39,743 bases of DNA from Deltaproteobacteria bacterium (GCA_021372695.1 JAJFTY010000085.1:1-39743); one strand, 5' to 3'; positions 7,898-17,204 are shown, numbered from the stretch's first letter. The notes: generated by a model not told the origin, from the letters alone. Made by a program: numbers and translations.

Positions 7898-8643
7898 AAC
7901 GGTTTTTCGCGGCGATCCAGTTCCTGACGATCCTGCCCCTTCCCCGGGGTTTCTCCCCCGACGAACGGGCGTTGGGGGGGGCTCTCCCCTTCTTCCCGGT
8001 CGTCGGCCTGGGAATCGGCGCGGCAATCGCCGTGATCGACTGGGGGGCCGGCCTTCTTCTTCCGGCCACCGTGACCAGCGTCCTTTCGGTAATCCTGCTG
8101 ATCGCGGCCTCGGGCGGCCTCCACATCGACGGCCTCGCCGATACGGCGGACGGCTTCTTCAGCGCGCGCCCCCGCGAACGGATCCTCGAGATCATGCGGG
8201 ACAGCCGGACCGGACCCATGGGGGTCGCCGCGATCGTCTGCGTCGTCGCGCTCAAGATCGCGCTGATCACCTCCGTCGCGGCCCCGGACCGCGCCTGGGT
8301 GCTGCTGTTGACGCCGATCGCCGGGCGTTCGGCCCTGCTCATCCAGATGGCCCTCCTCCCCTATGCCCGTCCCGAGGGGCTGGCCCGGATCTTCCACCAG
8401 AACCGCTCGCCGTTCCATCTCCTCTGGGCCGCGGCGTTTCCGGTCGCTATGGGCATCATCGGGGGCGGCCTCGCGGGACTTGCCGCGGGCGTCGCATCGC
8501 TCCTCTTCGCGCTCCTGTTTACGGCTTATGTCCGGCGGAAGATCGGGGGCCTCACCGGCGACACGCTGGGCGCGGGGTGCGAATGGACCGAGTTGGCACC
8601 GGCTCTTGTAGCATCGGCATGGGTTCACGGAGGTTTCGCATGA
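7894..8643 (+). CDS. cobS: Adenosylcobinamide-GDP ribazoletransferase (cobalamin synthase)
   Basis: A 249-residue polytopic membrane protein that joins adenosylcobinamide-GDP to alpha-ribazole (phosphate). The family signature [16 protein letters not shown] (residues about 70-85) with the following RDSRTGPMG is intact; these acidic residues bind magnesium. Several hydrophobic segments (for example the stretch from 35 to 65) match an integral membrane location. It overlaps cobT by ATGA and the cobD-cobQ fusion by ATGA. Confidence 0.95.
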   Translation: MKRFFAAIQFLTILPLPRGFSPDERALGGALPFFPVVGLGIGAAIAVIDWGAGLLLPATVTSVLSVILLIAASGGLHIDGLADTADGFFSARPRERILEIMRDSRTGPMGVAAIVCVVALKIALITSVAAPDRAWVLLLTPIAGRSALLIQMALLPYARPEGLARIFHQNRSPFHLLWAAAFPVAMGIIGGGLAGLAAGVASLLFALLFTAYVRRKIGGLTGDTLGAGCEWTELAPALVASAWVHGGFA

Positions 8644-11210
8644 CCGGACGCCACGGCGGAAACCTGCGCAGGATCGCGCTCGCCTCCGGGAGGGCCATGG
8701 GGGAGATTCTCGACTTTTCGGCCAACATCAACCCCCTGGGGCCGCCGGAGTCGTTCCGTCCGCTGATCAGCGCCCGGATCGCCGAGCTGGTCCACTACCC
8801 GGACCCGGACTGCACGGAGCTCGTCCGGGCCTTCTCAGTCCGCTACGGCGTTTCCCCCGATGAGGTCCTGATGGGGAACGGCTCGACGGAGCTCCTCTTC
8901 CTGCTCCCGCAGATCTGCGGAAAAGCGCGTGCGCTGATCCCCTGCCCCGCCTATCTCGACTATGCCCGTGCGGCGGAGCTCGCGGGCTGCACCGTGGTGT
9001 CGATCCCCCTCCGCGAGGAGGCGGGCTTCGCCGCGGACCTGGAGGCGATCGGGTTGCAGCTCCGGGGAGACGAGATCCTCCTCCTCGGCCGGCCGAACAA
9101 CCCGACCGGGCAGATGATCCCGGCCGCGGGGGTGAGGGAGCTCGCCGCAGGCCATCCCGGAACCCTCTTCGTCGTCGACGAGGCCTTCGCCGATTTCGCC
9201 CCCGAGGCCGAGCCCCTGATCGCTGCCGGCCGGCCGGAAAACATCGTCATCCTCAAGTCGCTGACCAAGTTCTATGCGATGCCCGGCCTTCGCCTGGGCG
9301 CCATCGTCGCGACTCCCAAGCGGATCAGCCGCCTCCGCGACCGGATGCCCCCCTGGTCGGTGAACACCCTCGCCCAGGCTGCGGGCGAAGCGTGCCTCCG
9401 CGATTCGGACTACGCGGCGGAGACGTGCCGCTTCGTCGGCGAATGGCGCGCGGAGCTCGCCGCGGCGCTGGGGGCACTTCCCGGGCTCTTCGTCTATCCG
9501 GGCGCGGCCAATTTTCTCCTGGTCCGCACCGACCGCCGGGACCTGGACGCTTCCGAGATCGGCCGGCGCCTGCTTCAGGAGGGGATCGCCATCCGCGATT
9601 GCGCGAACTTCGCCGGGCTCGACCGCCGCTTTTTCCGCGTCGCCGTCCGCACGGCGGCGGAGAACGACCGCCTCTGCCAGGCCCTCGGTCAGGTCTGGGG
9701 AATGACCGCCAGAACGGGTGGCCGCCGCCGGACGCCCGCGATCATGTTCCAGGGCACCGGCTCCAACGCGGGGAAAAGCATCCTCGCCGCGGCGATGTGC
9801 CGGATCCTGCTCCAGGACGGCCTCCGGGTCGCCCCGTTCAAGGCGCAGAACATGTCGCTCAACTCCTACGTGACCCGCGACGGCGGCGAGATGGGACGGG
9901 CGCAGGTGGTCCAGGCCCAGGCCTGCCGGCTCGACCCGGACGTCCGGATGAACCCGGTGCTGCTCAAGCCCAACAGCGACACGTGCTCCCAGGTCATCGT
10001 GATGGGGAAACCGGTGGGCAGCATGGATTTCTGGGAATACACCCGCGATCGCACCCCCCCCTTTGCGGCCGCCCGCGCCGCGTTCGATTCGCTCGCCGCC
10101 GAGTACGACGCGATCGTGCTGGAGGGGGCGGGAAGCCCGGCCGAGGTCAACCTCAAGAAACGGGACATCGTGAACATGAAAATGGCCCTCTACGCGGAGG
10201 CGCCGGTCCTGATCGTCGGCGACATCGACCGGGGGGGGCTCTACGCCGCCTTCATCGGCACCATGGAGTGCCTTGCCGAGCGGGAACGGGCGCTGGTGAA
10301 GGGCTTCATCGTGAACCGCTTCCGGGGACAGGCAGCGTTTCTCGCCGACGCCGACGACTACATTCTCGCCCGGACCGGCAGTCCCGTCCTCGGCGTGGTT
10401 CCCTACTTACGCAACCTGGGCCTCCCGGAGGAGGATTCGGTCAGCTTCAAAGACGGCCTGATCGAAGGCCGCCCCCCCGCGGGGGACCATGTCGATATCG
10501 TGATCATCGACTTTCCGCACATCTCGAACTTCACCGACGTCGACCCCTTCCGGGTCGAGCCCGACGTCCGCCTGCGGGTGGTCCGGCGCCCGGAAGAGCT
10601 GGGCGCTCCGGACGCGGTGATCCTGCCGGGAAGCAAGAACGTGATCGGCGATCTGGCCGCGCTCCGGGAAAACGGCCTGGCGGCGGAGCTCATCGACCTC
10701 GCCCGGCAGGGGAGGACCGAGATCGTCGGAATCTGCGGGGGTTTCCAGATGCTGGGACGGGAGATCGCGGACCCCTTCGGGGTGGAGTCCGCCGCCCGGA
10801 ACCTGGCGGGGCTGGGGCTGCTTCCCCTGCGGACGGAGCTCGCCCGGGAGAAGACCCTCACGCGCACTGAAGCCCTGCATCGCGCCTCGGGCTGCGCCGT
10901 CCGCGGCTACGAGATTCATCACGGCGTCACCTCCGGAAACGGTCTCGTCCCCCTGTTCCGGCCGGCAGACGGCGAGGGAATCGGCGCCGGGACGGAGACG
11001 GGCCGCATCTGGGGAACCTACCTTCACGGGATCTTCGACGCGGACGGCTTCCGCCGCTGGTTCATCGACCGGCTCCGGGAAAGGAAGGGCCTCGCCCCGC
11101 TGAACCGGATCGCGGCCGTCTACGACCTGGAGCCGGCCCTTGACCGCCTCGCCGAGGTCGTGAGAAAGAGTCTGAAGATGGAAGAGATTTACAGAATCAT
11201 GGGGCTGTAA
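8640..11210 (+). CDS. Fused threonine-phosphate decarboxylase (CobD) - cobyric acid synthase (CobQ)
   Basis: One uninterrupted 856-residue frame covers two enzymes. Residues 1-354 are a PLP aminotransferase-fold protein like Cob[10 protein letters not shown] start, [20 protein letters not shown], and [14 protein letters not shown] with PLP lysine Lys210. CobD makes the aminopropanol-phosphate linker. From Met355 (base 9702) follows a complete CobQ/Cbi[12 protein letters not shown] nucleotide site, [19 protein letters not shown], then a class I glutamine amidotransferase domain with Cys699 (GICGGFQML) and His796 (TYLHGIFD). CobQ amidates four side chains of adenosylcobyrinic diamide. I start at 8640 because GGAGG lies six bases upstream and the ATGA overlaps cobS; a start at 8577 would be an artefact. 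The CobQ half could also be made from the internal ATG at 9702, although only a poor GGGGA lies before it. Confidence 0.93.
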   Translation: MTGRHGGNLRRIALASGRAMGEILDFSANINPLGPPESFRPLISARIAELVHYPDPDCTELVRAFSVRYGVSPDEVLMGNGSTELLFLLPQICGKARALIPCPAYLDYARAAELAGCTVVSIPLREEAGFAADLEAIGLQLRGDEILLLGRPNNPTGQMIPAAGVRELAAGHPGTLFVVDEAFADFAPEAEPLIAAGRPENIVILKSLTKFYAMPGLRLGAIVATPKRISRLRDRMPPWSVNTLAQAAGEACLRDSDYAAETCRFVGEWRAELAAALGALPGLFVYPGAANFLLVRTDRRDLDASEIGRRLLQEGIAIRDCANFAGLDRRFFRVAVRTAAENDRLCQALGQVWGMTARTGGRRRTPAIMFQGTGSNAGKSILAAAMCRILLQDGLRVAPFKAQNMSLNSYVTRDGGEMGRAQVVQAQACRLDPDVRMNPVLLKPNSDTCSQVIVMGKPVGSMDFWEYTRDRTPPFAAARAAFDSLAAEYDAIVLEGAGSPAEVNLKKRDIVNMKMALYAEAPVLIVGDIDRGGLYAAFIGTMECLAERERALVKGFIVNRFRGQAAFLADADDYILARTGSPVLGVVPYLRNLGLPEEDSVSFKDGLIEGRPPAGDHVDIVIIDFPHISNFTDVDPFRVEPDVRLRVVRRPEELGAPDAVILPGSKNVIGDLAALRENGLAAELIDLARQGRTEIVGICGGFQMLGREIADPFGVESAARNLAGLGLLPLRTELAREKTLTRTEALHRASGCAVRGYEIHHGVTSGNGLVPLFRPADGEGIGAGTETGRIWGTYLHGIFDADGFRRWFIDRLRERKGLAPLNRIAAVYDLEPALDRLAEVVRKSLKMEEIYRIMGL

Positions 11211-11348
11211 GAGATGCTCTCTTTTTGGATGCGGTCATCCCGGACAATGGAAGGCGGCGGAGCGGCGGATGGACGTCTCGTTCGCCGGCGGCGATCGGAA
11301 CGTCCCGACGAAAAGGCGGCAGCGAGCCGCCGCGGTGGGGGAAACGGC

Positions 11349-11401
11349 ATTGTGTCCCCGGAAAAAGTGAAGGGCGGGAATAGTACTCTGACCCCAATTA
11401 C
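11349..11401. repeat. Transposase-flank-like remnant (TGTCCCCGG ... CTGACCCCAATTA)
   Basis: The 209-base gap between cobQ and cbiB has no gene. It contains TGTCCCCGGAAAAAG followed by AGTACTCTGACCCCAATTAC. Read on the other strand this is the AATTGGGGTCAGAGTACT motif I associate from memory with ends of REP-associated/Y1-type transposase elements in many proteobacteria. No transposase gene is present, so it would be a scar or non-autonomous copy. Confidence 0.4.
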
Positions 11402-11419
11402 AATTATACGGAGCCGGCC

Positions 11420-12379
11420 ATGAGTTTGGAGATACAGATCCTGATCGCCCTCCTGCTCGACCTCGTGGTCGGGGATCCCCGGTGGCTGCCCCATCCGGTC
11501 CGCCTCATCGGCCGCCTGATCGCGGCACTCGAGGGGCCGGCGCGGCGGGCGATTCCGAATGCCCGCACCGCGGGGGGGGTGACGGCGATCGTGGTGATCC
11601 TGGCCGCGGCCCTGGGAACGGCGCTCCTGACCGGCGCCACCGGGAGGATCCACCCCTGGCTCGGGGATGCGGTCTCCATTCTCCTGCTCTACGTGACGTT
11701 TGCGGCCCGGGACCTGGCCGACCACAGCAGCGCGGTCTGGCAGGCGCTCGAAGCAGGAGATCTGCCGGAGGCGCGGCGCCTCGTCTCCTGGCTGGTCGGA
11801 CGCGACACGGAGCGGTTGACCGAACCCAAGATCGTCCGGGCGGCCGTGGAGAGCGTTGCCGAGAACACGGTGGACGGGATCATCGCCCCGCTCTTCTTCG
11901 CCGTGATCGGCGGACCGGCGGCGGCGATGGCCTACAAGGCGGCGAGCACCCTCGATTCGATGATCGGGTACAGAAACGAGCGCTATATCGATTTCGGCCG
12001 AACCGCCGCGAAGATCGACGACGGGTTGAACTGGCTCCCGGCACGTCTCTCGGCGCCCATCATCGCAGCGGCCGCGGCATTCACGGGGCAGAGGGCGGCC
12101 GATGCCTGGCGGATCGCCGAGAGAGATGGGCAGAAGCACATCAGCCCGAATGCGGGGATCGCAGAGGCGGCCTTTGCGGGGGCGCTGGGGATCTGTCTCG
12201 GGGGAGTCATGGAGCGGCGGGGGGAGCCGGTGGAGCTGCCCACGCTGGGCGATCCGGTGACGCCGCTCATGCGCGGTCACATCCTTGCCGCCAACCGCAT
12301 GATGTATGCAGCGACCGGAATCGCCGCCGTGGCATTCATTACGATGCGCTGGGGTATCGACGCGATTCTGGCATGGTAA
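11420..12379 (+). CDS. cbiB: Adenosylcobinamide-phosphate synthase
   Basis: A 319-residue membrane protein. It attaches the aminopropanol (phosphate) linker to adenosylcobyric acid. The family hallmark at the N-terminus, LLDLVVGDPRWLPHPVRLIG, is exact, as are ESVAENTVDGIIAPLFF and YKAASTLDSMIGY further on. Several hydrophobic helices place it in the inner membrane. A GGAG ribosome binding site lies before the ATG. It is separated by 209 bases with a repeat remnant from the upstream fusion gene, and by 31 bases from cobO. Confidence 0.95.
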   Translation: MSLEIQILIALLLDLVVGDPRWLPHPVRLIGRLIAALEGPARRAIPNARTAGGVTAIVVILAAALGTALLTGATGRIHPWLGDAVSILLLYVTFAARDLADHSSAVWQALEAGDLPEARRLVSWLVGRDTERLTEPKIVRAAVESVAENTVDGIIAPLFFAVIGGPAAAMAYKAASTLDSMIGYRNERYIDFGRTAAKIDDGLNWLPARLSAPIIAAAAAFTGQRAADAWRIAERDGQKHISPNAGIAEAAFAGALGICLGGVMERRGEPVELPTLGDPVTPLMRGHILAANRMMYAATGIAAVAFITMRWGIDAILAW

Positions 12380-12410
12380 GAAAGTTAAGCTGCGAAGGGA
12401 GGAGAATTCG

Positions 12411-12938
12411 ATGGGGGATGCAGGCAGGGTCCTGATATCGACCGGTGAGGGAAAGGGAAAGACGACCGCTGCGCTGGGGATGGTTCTTCGGGCCTACGGC
12501 CACGGCATCCCGGTTGCGGTGATCCAGTTCGTCAAGTCGGACAAACGGACCGGCGAATTCGCCGCGCTGCAGAAAATGGCCGGCGTCGAGATCTTCGTGA
12601 CGGGGCTCGGCTTCGTACCGAAGCCTGCCGACCCCCGCTTCGCGGAGCACAAGAAAGCCGCGGAGGCAGGGCTCCGGATCGCTGCGGAGGCGGCCCGGTC
12701 GGGCCGCTATGGGCTCGTCGTCCTCGACGAGGTCTGCACCGCGGTCGCGCTCACGCTGCTTTCCGAGGAGGCCGTCCTTGCGGTCGTCCACGAGGCGGCT
12801 CCCGGCTGCACGCTCGTGCTGACCGGCCGGGGCGCCACGCCGGGGCTGATCGCCGCCGCCGACACCGTTTCCGAGATCCGCTCCGTAAAGCACGGTTTCG
12901 ACCATGGCCGCAAGGCCCAAAAAGGGGTGGAATTCTGA
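12411..12938 (+). CDS. cobO: Cob(I)yrinic acid a,c-diamide adenosyltransferase (BtuR/CobO type)
   Basis: A 175-residue P-loop enzyme that adenosylates the corrin cobalt with ATP. The glycine-rich GEGKGKTTAALG near residues 12-23, the VIQFVKS strand and LVVLDEVCTA are typical of the CobA/CobO/BtuR family. I chose the ATG at 12411 because GGGAGGAG lies just upstream; the earlier in-frame ATG at 12306 would add 35 unrelated residues overlapping cbiB. The stop overlaps the cbiA start (TGATG). Confidence 0.94.
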   Translation: MGDAGRVLISTGEGKGKTTAALGMVLRAYGHGIPVAVIQFVKSDKRTGEFAALQKMAGVEIFVTGLGFVPKPADPRFAEHKKAAEAGLRIAAEAARSGRYGLVVLDEVCTAVALTLLSEEAVLAVVHEAAPGCTLVLTGRGATPGLIAAADTVSEIRSVKHGFDHGRKAQKGVEF

Positions 12939-14428
12939 TGGCCCGCTGCCCGACCCTGGTCATCGCCGGAACGAACAGCGGGGTGGGGAAGACCTCCTTC
13001 ACCCTGGCGCTGGCCCGCGCGCTCTTTCGCCGGGGGCTGAAGGTCCAGACCTTCAAGGTGGGGCCGGACTTCCTCGACCCGACCTACCTCGCTCTCGCCT
13101 CCGGGCGCCCCTGCTACAACCTCGACGGCTGGATGGCCGGCACGGACCACAGCCGCCACCTCTTCAGCCGGGCCGTGTCTGATGCCGACTGCGCGCTCGT
13201 CGAGGGGGTGATGGGGCTCTTCGACGGGGCTGATCCCGCAGGGAGCGAAGGGAGCACGGCGGAAATCGCCCGCCTGCTCGACGCCCCGGTCCTGCTCGTC
13301 GCGAACGTCCACGGGATGGGGCGGAGTTTCGCCGCCCTGGTCCGGGGCTTCGCGACCTTCGAGACGGGCCTCAGCTTTGCCGGCGTCGTCGCGAATTGCT
13401 GCGGGTCGGAGCGCCACACCGCCTGGCTTTCCGACTCCCTCCGGGCGGCCGGCCTGCCGCCGCTTCTGGGCGCGATCCCCCGCGGGGCCTTCCCGGAGCT
13501 CGCCTCCCGCCACCTCGGCCTCGTCACCGCCGACCGGACGCAGCTCCCCGAACCGCTCCTCGATGCCTGGGCCGACGCCCTGGAGCGGCACATCCAGCCC
13601 GGGGCGCTCTTTCCGGGCATGCGCCTGGAAGAGCCCAAGGCAGACAGGGTGCCCGCTCCCGGAGAGCGGTGCGAAACCGGCGATCCCCGTCAGTTGTTGC
13701 TCTTCCCCGAGCCGGAGGCCGCAGAGATTGCCGTTCCGGCGGAAGCCTCCGCCACGGCCAGGGCCGAATCCGCCCGGCCCCGCAGCCGGCTCCGCATCGC
13801 CATCGCGCGGGACGAGGCGTTCCACTTCTACTACCCGGATCTCTTCGACGCGCTCGCGGCAGCGGGGTGCGATCTTGCCTTCTTCTCACCCCTCACGGAC
13901 AGCCGCCTGCCGGAAGGGATCTCCGGCCTCTACCTGGGCGGCGGCTATCCGGAGCTCTACGCCGCAAAGCTCGCGGCCAACGGGGAGATGCTCGCCGCGA
14001 TCCGCGCCTATGGGACCTCCGGGCGGCCGCTCTATGCGGAGTGCGGCGGGCTCATGTACCTCTCCCGGGGAATCGAGGCGGCAGGCCGCTTTCACCCCCT
14101 GTCCGGCCTCCTCCCCGTCCGGACCCGGATGCTTCCGGCACGGAAGGCGCTCGGCTACGTGGAGGTGACCCTGACCGAAGACTCGCTCTGGGGCCGCCGC
14201 GGCGACACGCTCCGGGGCCACGAATTCCACTATTCGGAGCCGGTCGGCGATCCGGCGTCCGACCCGGCCTGGCGAAAGGTCTACTCCCCCCGGCGCCGCC
14301 GCAGCGACGCCGTCGAGGCCGAAGGGTATCAGAACGGGGCGATCCTCATGAGCTACCTGCACCTCCATTACGCCTCCCGGCCCGCGGCAATCGCCCGTTT
14401 CATCGAACGATGCGGAGGCCAACCATGA
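12938..14428 (+). CDS. cbiA: Cobyrinic acid a,c-diamide synthase
   Basis: A 496-residue glutamine-dependent amidotransferase that amidates the a and c side chains. The N-terminal ATPase domain has GTNSGVGKTSFTLALARAL and KVGPDFLDPTY. The C-terminal class I amidotransferase domain has the nucleophile Cys369 (AECGGLMYL) and the histidine region YLHLHY (His475/His477). Residues about 235-285 form a long low-complexity linker rich in Ala, Glu and Pro between the domains. It overlaps cobO by one base and cbiC by ATGA. CobB is the aerobic-pathway name for the same function; the early-cobalt neighbours make cbiA the better label. Confidence 0.95.
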   Translation: MARCPTLVIAGTNSGVGKTSFTLALARALFRRGLKVQTFKVGPDFLDPTYLALASGRPCYNLDGWMAGTDHSRHLFSRAVSDADCALVEGVMGLFDGADPAGSEGSTAEIARLLDAPVLLVANVHGMGRSFAALVRGFATFETGLSFAGVVANCCGSERHTAWLSDSLRAAGLPPLLGAIPRGAFPELASRHLGLVTADRTQLPEPLLDAWADALERHIQPGALFPGMRLEEPKADRVPAPGERCETGDPRQLLLFPEPEAAEIAVPAEASATARAESARPRSRLRIAIARDEAFHFYYPDLFDALAAAGCDLAFFSPLTDSRLPEGISGLYLGGGYPELYAAKLAANGEMLAAIRAYGTSGRPLYAECGGLMYLSRGIEAAGRFHPLSGLLPVRTRMLPARKALGYVEVTLTEDSLWGRRGDTLRGHEFHYSEPVGDPASDPAWRKVYSPRRRRSDAVEAEGYQNGAILMSYLHLHYASRPAAIARFIERCGGQP

Positions 14429-15132
14429 ACGAAACCGACCGGCACCCGCTGATCCGCGCCTTTCTCGACGCGCCGCTGAGCGGACCCGAAATCGAAACGA
14501 AATCGATGGAGATCATCGACCGGGAGGCCCCGCTGCACCGGTTCTCCGCGGCGGAGTGGCCGATCGTCCGCCGGATGATCCACACGACCGGCGACTTCGG
14601 AATCATGGAGGCGGTCCGCTTCTCCCCGGACGCCGTGCCCGCCGGCATCCGGGCCCTCCACGGCTGCCGGCCGCTCATCGTGGACTCGAACATGATCCGC
14701 TCGGGGATTTCGCTGACCCGGCTGCGGGAGGTCTGCGGGTTCTACCGAAAGGAGAGTCTCATCTGCCACATCGCCGACGAGGATATCGAACGGACAGCCC
14801 GGCGGACCGGCCTTCCCCGCTCGCTCCACGCGATCGAGAAGGCAAAGCCCTTTCTCGCCGGGGCGATCGCAGCCTTCGGAAATGCTCCGATCGCGCTCAT
14901 GGAACTGAACCGGATGATCGCCGAGGAGGGGATCCGGCCGGCCCTGGTGATCGCGATGCCGGTCGGGTTCGTCCATGTCGTGGAGAGCAAGGAGGAGTTG
15001 ATGGGGCTCGGCGTTCCGTACATCGCGCTCGCCGGCCGCCGCGGGGGAAGCCCACTCGCGGTGAGCGTCATCCACGCCCTCTGCGGCCTGGCGGTGGCGG
15101 AACGGAAGCGAGTTGAAGGAGCGGAAATATGA
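14425..15132 (+). CDS. cbiC: Cobalt-precorrin-8 (precorrin-8X) methylmutase
   Basis: A 235-residue enzyme that moves the C11 methyl group to C12 to give cobyrinic acid. Seen: MIHTTGDFG with the catalytic histidine near residue 52, the conserved DSNMIRSG, and ALVIAMPVGFVHVVESKE. The ATG at 14425 overlaps the cbiA stop, with GGAGG just upstream. Length is slightly above the usual 205-220. It is followed by 226 bases holding a degenerate repeat before cbiX. Confidence 0.94.
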   Translation: MNETDRHPLIRAFLDAPLSGPEIETKSMEIIDREAPLHRFSAAEWPIVRRMIHTTGDFGIMEAVRFSPDAVPAGIRALHGCRPLIVDSNMIRSGISLTRLREVCGFYRKESLICHIADEDIERTARRTGLPRSLHAIEKAKPFLAGAIAAFGNAPIALMELNRMIAEEGIRPALVIAMPVGFVHVVESKEELMGLGVPYIALAGRRGGSPLAVSVIHALCGLAVAERKRVEGAEI

Positions 15133-15180
15133 GATGGCAAGCGACAAAGCAGGGAGCCGGATGGGTGTTCACAGGTCGCG

Positions 15181-15315
15181 GGATCTTTTTCCGACCGCGC
15201 TCATCCTCGCTTCGCTGCCGGAAAATCAACTCGCGCGTCCGGCGCTCAGACATATTTTCCGGCGGGCGCTCCGCTGCGGTGGCGACGGTTCCCGGAAAAA
15301 CCTCCAAATCGCTCC
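15181..15315. repeat. Dispersed repeat family 1, copy C (short, diverged)
   Basis: Copy C shares blocks with copies A (15845-16092, opposite strand) and B (21292-21506, same strand): TTTTCCGACC, GCGCTCAGACA, GCGGGCGCTCCGCTGCGG and CCCGGAAAA.CTCCAA. About 80-100 bases of the middle of the family are missing. It fills most of the gap between cbiC and cbiX. Confidence 0.75.
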
Positions 15316-15358
15316 CTGTGAAACCGTATCCGGTTCATTCCCTGATCGGAGGAAGTGT

Positions 15359-15802
15359 ATGACGTCATCGATCTGCAACAAAACTGAAAGGGATGGCGTC
15401 CGCGCCGTGATCCTGATCGGCCACGGGAGCCGGGCAGAAGGCGCCGACGACGACATGGAGAGGATCGCCGACGGGCTGAGAAAGAAATTAGGCGGGATCG
15501 TCGAGACCTGCAGGATGGGGGGCCGCGGGACCCTGTTCGCGGAGGCGTTCGAACGCTGCGTCGGACGCGGGGCAAAGGAGATCATCGTCCTCCCCTACTT
15601 TCTCCATTTCGGGATCCACCTCCGCGAGGACATCCCGGAGATCCTCCGCAGGAGCGCAGAAAAGCACCCCGAGGTCCGGCTGGTGCTGGGTCGTCATCTC
15701 GGCTACGATGATGCCATCGTCGAGCTCGTGGCGAAGCGGATCACGGAGTCGGAGGAGTTGGCCGACATCCGGGAGCTCTCCCAAGAGGAGAAAGGATCAT
15801 GA
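15359..15802 (+). CDS. cbiX: Sirohydrochlorin cobaltochelatase, short CbiX type
   Basis: A 147-residue chelatase that would insert cobalt into sirohydrochlorin, the committing step of the early-cobalt route. The first metal-binding histidine is in LIGHGSRAEGADDDM and the second in LPYFLHFGIHLREDIP, both standard for the CbiX/SirB group. The short form works as a dimer. I chose the ATG at 15359 because GGAGG precedes it by five bases; the frame runs back to 15113, but that part is copy C of a repeat. It overlaps the downstream frame by ATGA at 15799. A nickel- or iron-chelatase is possible by fold, but the neighbours favour cobalt. Confidence 0.88.
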   Translation: MTSSICNKTERDGVRAVILIGHGSRAEGADDDMERIADGLRKKLGGIVETCRMGGRGTLFAEAFERCVGRGAKEIIVLPYFLHFGIHLREDIPEILRRSAEKHPEVRLVLGRHLGYDDAIVELVAKRITESEELADIRELSQEEKGS

Positions 15803-15844
15803 TCCGAATCGCCGTTACAGTGCCCCTGCGCGACATGGGAATCG

Positions 15845-16092
15845 CATCCTGGAAGCGCGCATTGGAGGTTTTTCGGGGTACCCTGCTCCCGCAGCGGAGC
15901 GCCCGCAAAGACAACTGTCTGAGCGCGAAACTCGGAATTCGAAGAATCAGCCGAGCAAAGCGAGGATTATTCGAAGAATCAGCGGAGCGGAGCGAAGCTA
16001 ATTTCGTCTTGGCAGCGAAGCGAGAAGGCCTTGTCTTCGCAGCGTTAGCTCGGAGTTGCAGGGTCGAAAAAGATCCAGCGCGCGGAGGGATC
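15845..16092. repeat. Dispersed repeat family 1, copy A
   Basis: About 248 bases, highly similar to the reverse complement of copy B (21292-21506). Copy A carries a 32-base tandem duplication of ATTCGAAGAATCAGC-type sequence (starts at 15937 and 15969). The ends are complementary (GCGCGC at 15855-15860 and 16078-16083). It fills most of the 344-base interval between cbiX and the likely cbiM start, and remains open in the cbiM frame throughout. Confidence 0.85.
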
Positions 16093-16146
16093 GCGGTTCC
16101 AGGGGGACGCAGATGGGGTGGTCGGGCACTGGCAGCAAGGATCGCC

Positions 16147-16857
16147 ATGGCAGCCGCTCTGCTCTGGGCGGTGCCCGCGCCGGCCTTCGCCATGCACGTC
16201 TCCGAGGGGATCCTGCCGCTCTCCTGGGCAGCCCTCTGGTATGCGGCCGCCCTTCCGTTCGTGGCCTGGGGCCTGCGGGGCCTCCGGCGGCGGAGCGAAG
16301 CGGCCCCGTGGTTCAAGCCGCTCGTCGGCCTGGTCGGCGCGGCGGTCTTCCTCATCTCCTGCATGCCGATCCCGGTCCCCGGTACTGGGACCTGCTCCCA
16401 TCCCTGCGGAACGGGCATCGCGGCGATCCTGATCGGCCCGGGGCTGACCGCTGTCATCGCGAGCATCGCGCTCGCGCTCCAGGCGCTCTTCCTCGCCCAC
16501 GGCGGGATCACGACCCTCGGGGCGAACGTCTTATCGATGGGGGTGGCCGGCGGCTTCGTCGGATGGGTGGTCTTCACGGGGGCCCGGCGCATGGGCCTTC
16601 CCGGGATCGCTGCCGCCTTCCTCGCGGGCATGCTCTCCGACTGGGCCACCTATGCAATGACCGCCCTGGAGCTGGCCGCGGCCCTGCACGGGGATGGATC
16701 GTTTGCGACGATGTTCTCCCTCATCCTGCTCGCCTTCGTCCCGACGCAGCTTCCGCTCGGAATCCTGGAGGGGTTCCTCTGCGCCGGCGTGTGGAAGTTC
16801 ATCGGCCGCCGCAGGCCCGAACTCCTCCGGGCCGTTCCGGCGGGGGGTGCGGCATGA
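16147..16857 (+). CDS. cbiM: Cobalt ECF transporter substrate-binding component CbiM
   Basis: A 236-residue membrane protein. The family's metal-binding start, MHVSEGILP, follows a 15-residue leader (MAAALLWAVPAPAFA) that looks like a signal peptide, as in other CbiM proteins where processing exposes this Met-His end. CMPIPVPGTGTCSHPCGTG and the following hydrophobic helices are also typical. CbiM captures cobalt for the CbiQO energy-coupling module. I chose the ATG at 16147 (AAGG six bases upstream). The frame is open back to an ATG at 15799 coupled to cbiX, but those 116 extra codons are mostly repeat copy A. Confidence 0.9.
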   Translation: MAAALLWAVPAPAFAMHVSEGILPLSWAALWYAAALPFVAWGLRGLRRRSEAAPWFKPLVGLVGAAVFLISCMPIPVPGTGTCSHPCGTGIAAILIGPGLTAVIASIALALQALFLAHGGITTLGANVLSMGVAGGFVGWVVFTGARRMGLPGIAAAFLAGMLSDWATYAMTALELAAALHGDGSFATMFSLILLAFVPTQLPLGILEGFLCAGVWKFIGRRRPELLRAVPAGGAA

Positions 16858-17204
16858 AGAAAACCGGGATGATCTGGCTCTTTTCCGCGCTCCTCCTGGC
16901 GGGGCCGCTTGCCACGCCCGGCCATAGCGCCCCCTGGTCCGGCGTCGACGAGGCGGTGATCGAAAAGATCGCGGAGAAGGCGGGGCGCCCGGCACAGGCG
17001 CCGCTCATCGACACCGACCAGGGCGACCTCTTGCTCTTCGTCTTTCTCCTGGCGGGAGCGGCCGGGGGGTTCGCCGCCGGCTACTGGTTCCGCATCCTCT
17101 TCCCGCCGGGGAGAAAGAAGGTTCATGCAGGGCCCGCAGAAGCACCGCAGGGTGGCGGACCGGAAGGAAAGGACGGGGCGAGGAGTTCGAACCATGATGT
17201 TTGA
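16854..17204 (+). CDS. cbiN: Cobalt transporter small membrane component, CbiN-like
   Basis: A 116-residue protein with an N-terminal hydrophobic signal or anchor and a second membrane segment near residues 58-84 (LLLFVFLLAGAAGGFAAGYW). Between them lies an acidic periplasmic stretch with IDTDQGDL. This layout matches the small CbiN/PDGLE-type partner that stabilises CbiM. It overlaps cbiM by ATGA and cbiQ by 11 bases. It is not a textbook CbiN, so the name rests mainly on position between cbiM and cbiQ and on the two-helix layout. Confidence 0.75.
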   Translation: MKKTGMIWLFSALLLAGPLATPGHSAPWSGVDEAVIEKIAEKAGRPAQAPLIDTDQGDLLLFVFLLAGAAGGFAAGYWFRILFPPGRKKVHAGPAEAPQGGGPEGKDGARSSNHDV

